From: Bacillota bacterium
GTDB taxonomy: Bacteria; Bacillota; Negativicutes; Sporomusales; Sporomusaceae
Assembly: GCA_023388195.1 (NCBI GenBank)
Contig: JAEWGR010000095.1
Coordinates: forward strand, 1-5,969
Direction: 5' to 3'
Length of the DNA stretch: 5,969 bases
The translations under genes and the position numbers were made by a program. This document shows, piece after piece, positions 4,451-5,969 of the stretch; positions within the stretch are counted from its first letter, which is position 1; each line of letters opens with the position of its first letter. The notes under the pieces were generated by a model. The model was not told where the DNA came from. It saw only the letters and a program-made list of their open reading frames with translations, and ran no database searches.

Positions 4451-5969
4451 ATGTCGGTAATTCGATGGCTGGTTACAACGACAGACCGGATTGGGATGAT
4501 TCAGGACGTGGTCCAGGTGTTTTCCCGCGAAGGGGTAAGTATCAGTTCGATGGAGGTTTTTCCCGGACAGATTTATATTAAGTTTAGTGTACATAGCGGG
4601 AGTAGATTGGATGAAATTCTGAAAACGGAATTATTGTGTAATACTGACATTACCGCCATCACTGACACCGCCCTGCACCCGCATGAACAAAGGGAAAAAG
4701 AACTGCAAGCTGTTTTGGAATCTGTTAATGAGGGCATTATCGGCCTGGACGTTGAAGGAACTGTCCGTTATATTAATTCAGCGGCAGCAAGCCTGCTTAC
4801 TATTGAACAGGGACCGGCAGTAGGCCAGCAGATAAAACAGCTGACCGGGGCCGATACGCAATTGCTGGCACTTTTATCAGGCCACAGCTTTGATAATCAG
4901 CAAATGCTGACAAATACCCCCCGCGGTATCCTTCATTACCTATGCTCGGGCCGGCCAATCAAAAATGAGGACAATCAAATTATTGGTGCTGTGGCAACGC
5001 TGAAAAGCATGAAGGCCGCGCAAAAATTAGTCCACTCGATGATTAATAGTCAGCGTTTCGGGTTCAATGATATCATTCGCGCCAGTTCAGCGATGGAGCA
5101 TATTATTGGCCTTGCCCAGCGAGTGGCTGCGAGCAGCTGCACTGTCCTCGTCCGTGGAGAAAGCGGGACAGGCAAAGAGCTGTTTGCCCGGGCTATCCAT
5201 GAGTCCAGTAACCGTCGTCAGCAGCCATTTGTACCCATTAACTGCGCTGCCCTGCCGGAGGCTTTATTGGAAAGTGAATTATTCGGCTATGAAGAAGGGG
5301 CTTTCAGCGGGGCCAAAAAAGGGGGGAAGACAGGTCTGTTTGAAGCAGCTCATCAGGGAACCCTGTTTCTTGACGAAATAGGCGAGCTATCACTTGTTTT
5401 ACAGGGAAAGCTGCTGAGAGCGATACAGGAAGGGGCTATCAGGCGGGTGGGCAGCAACAGCCATATTCCTGTTGATGTCCGGATTATTGTCGCCACAAAC
5501 CGGAATCTGGAAGAAATGGTGGAAGCAAAGCAGTTTCGTCAGGATTTATATTACCGGATTAATGTCATACCTATCCAAATTCCGCCCCTGCGGGACCGGC
5601 CGGAGGATGTTCCCCTCCTGATAAAATATTTTCATACAAAATATTGTCTGGAATTAAATAAAAATCTTAATTTTTCGCAACCCGCCTACAACCTGTTAAC
5701 AGGCTATGAATGGCCGGGCAATGTACGGGAGCTGCAAAATGTTGTTTTGCGTGCCATCCATCTGGCTTCTGAGGGGGATATTGCAATCTGCGACCTGCTG
5801 ATCGCCGATTCCCCGCAGCCGGCAGCCGGCAATCAGCCGGTCCCAAATGACAATAATCTTAAAGCGGCAATCAATCAAACAGAAAAAGCAATGCTGGTCA
5901 AAGCTTTGCAAAAACAGGGCAGCGCCCGGGGGGCTGCCCGTGAGATCGGTCTGTCCCATACCGCTGTTT
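4451..5969 (+). CDS. TyrR-like sigma-54-dependent activator (ACT-PAS-AAA+-HTH), 3' end missing
   Basis: 506 codons are present and the frame runs off the window; TyrR is about 513 residues, so only a few codons are missing. The ATG follows AGGAG (4437-4441) by nine bases. The order is an ACT domain (about 4-75, starting IRWLVTTTDRIGMIQDV), a PAS domain (about 82-185, ESVNEGIIGLD...VRYIN), and an AAA+ sigma-54 activator domain (about 205-440). The last has Walker A GESGTGKE (236-243), loop 1 GAFSGA (283-288), Walker B GTLFLDEIGEL (303-313), an arginine-finger region RQDLYYR (363-369) and sensor II WPGNVREL (421-428). A Fis-type helix-turn-helix begins near 475, with GAAREIGLSHTAV at the cut. 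Unlike Escherichia coli TyrR, which lacks GAFTGA, this protein keeps the loop with a conservative Thr-to-Ser change, so it probably contacts sigma-54. ACT domains usually sense amino acids; the effector is unknown. No response-regulator domain is present. Target genes are probably adjacent, beyond the window. Confidence 0.94.
   Translation, partial: MSVIRWLVTTTDRIGMIQDVVQVFSREGVSISSMEVFPGQIYIKFSVHSGSRLDEILKTELLCNTDITAITDTALHPHEQREKELQAVLESVNEGIIGLDVEGTVRYINSAAASLLTIEQGPAVGQQIKQLTGADTQLLALLSGHSFDNQQMLTNTPRGILHYLCSGRPIKNEDNQIIGAVATLKSMKAAQKLVHSMINSQRFGFNDIIRASSAMEHIIGLAQRVAASSCTVLVRGESGTGKELFARAIHESSNRRQQPFVPINCAALPEALLESELFGYEEGAFSGAKKGGKTGLFEAAHQGTLFLDEIGELSLVLQGKLLRAIQEGAIRRVGSNSHIPVDVRIIVATNRNLEEMVEAKQFRQDLYYRINVIPIQIPPLRDRPEDVPLLIKYFHTKYCLELNKNLNFSQPAYNLLTGYEWPGNVRELQNVVLRAIHLASEGDIAICDLLIADSPQPAAGNQPVPNDNNLKAAINQTEKAMLVKALQKQGSARGAAREIGLSHTAV

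Noticed and set aside
5696..5959. Minus-strand open frame inside the activator gene
   Set aside because: It is antisense to the sensor II and helix-turn-helix region.

Overview
The window reads as a chromosomal segment of an anaerobic Bacillota-type bacterium. Purine-rich Shine-Dalgarno sites (for example GAGGAGG before the small gene at 1640), intrinsic terminators with short U runs, a manganese riboswitch ahead of a TerC-family gene, and a TyrR-like sigma-54 activator all fit. Moderate GC content with frequent CCGG/GCCGGC words is reminiscent of Negativicutes such as the Sporomusa/Pelosinus group, but that placement is an impression and not a demonstrated assignment. No mobile element, CRISPR array, tRNA or rRNA was seen.

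Layout: (1) 1-1479, plus strand: the 3' part of an FtsH-type AAA+ zinc protease whose start lies before the window, closed by a perfect 13-bp terminator hairpin. (2) 1640-1996, plus strand: a stand-alone 118-residue PAS-like protein with three cysteines, with its own strong ribosome binding site and a terminator it shares with the convergent gene. (3) 2146-3060, minus strand: an NAD(P)-binding extended short-chain dehydrogenase/epimerase. (4) 3168-3860, minus strand: a TerC/YjbE-type membrane protein, probably a Mn2+ exporter. Its roughly 280-nt leader carries a recognisable yybP-ykoY riboswitch, tandem terminators that can refold into an antiterminator, and a near-consensus promoter (TTGACT, 17 bp, TATAAT). 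(5) 4451 to the window end, plus strand: an ACT-PAS-AAA+-HTH sigma-54 activator of the TyrR type, cut off inside its DNA-binding helix-turn-helix.

The divergent intergenic region 3861-4450 is the richest part. Its left half is the Mn-responsive leader of the TerC gene. Its right half holds three GGCA-N7-TGCC inverted repeats spaced exactly 21 bp apart, each also having the GG-N10-GC geometry of a sigma-54 promoter, 134-191 bp upstream of the activator's start codon.

Working together: the TerC gene, and possibly the epimerase 107 bp downstream of it, would be turned on by manganese through transcription antitermination. The activator probably senses an amino acid or related small ligand through its ACT and PAS domains and drives a sigma-54 operon that is not in the window; the phased repeats may be its autoregulatory sites. 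The FtsH fragment and the PAS-like gene appear to be independent units.
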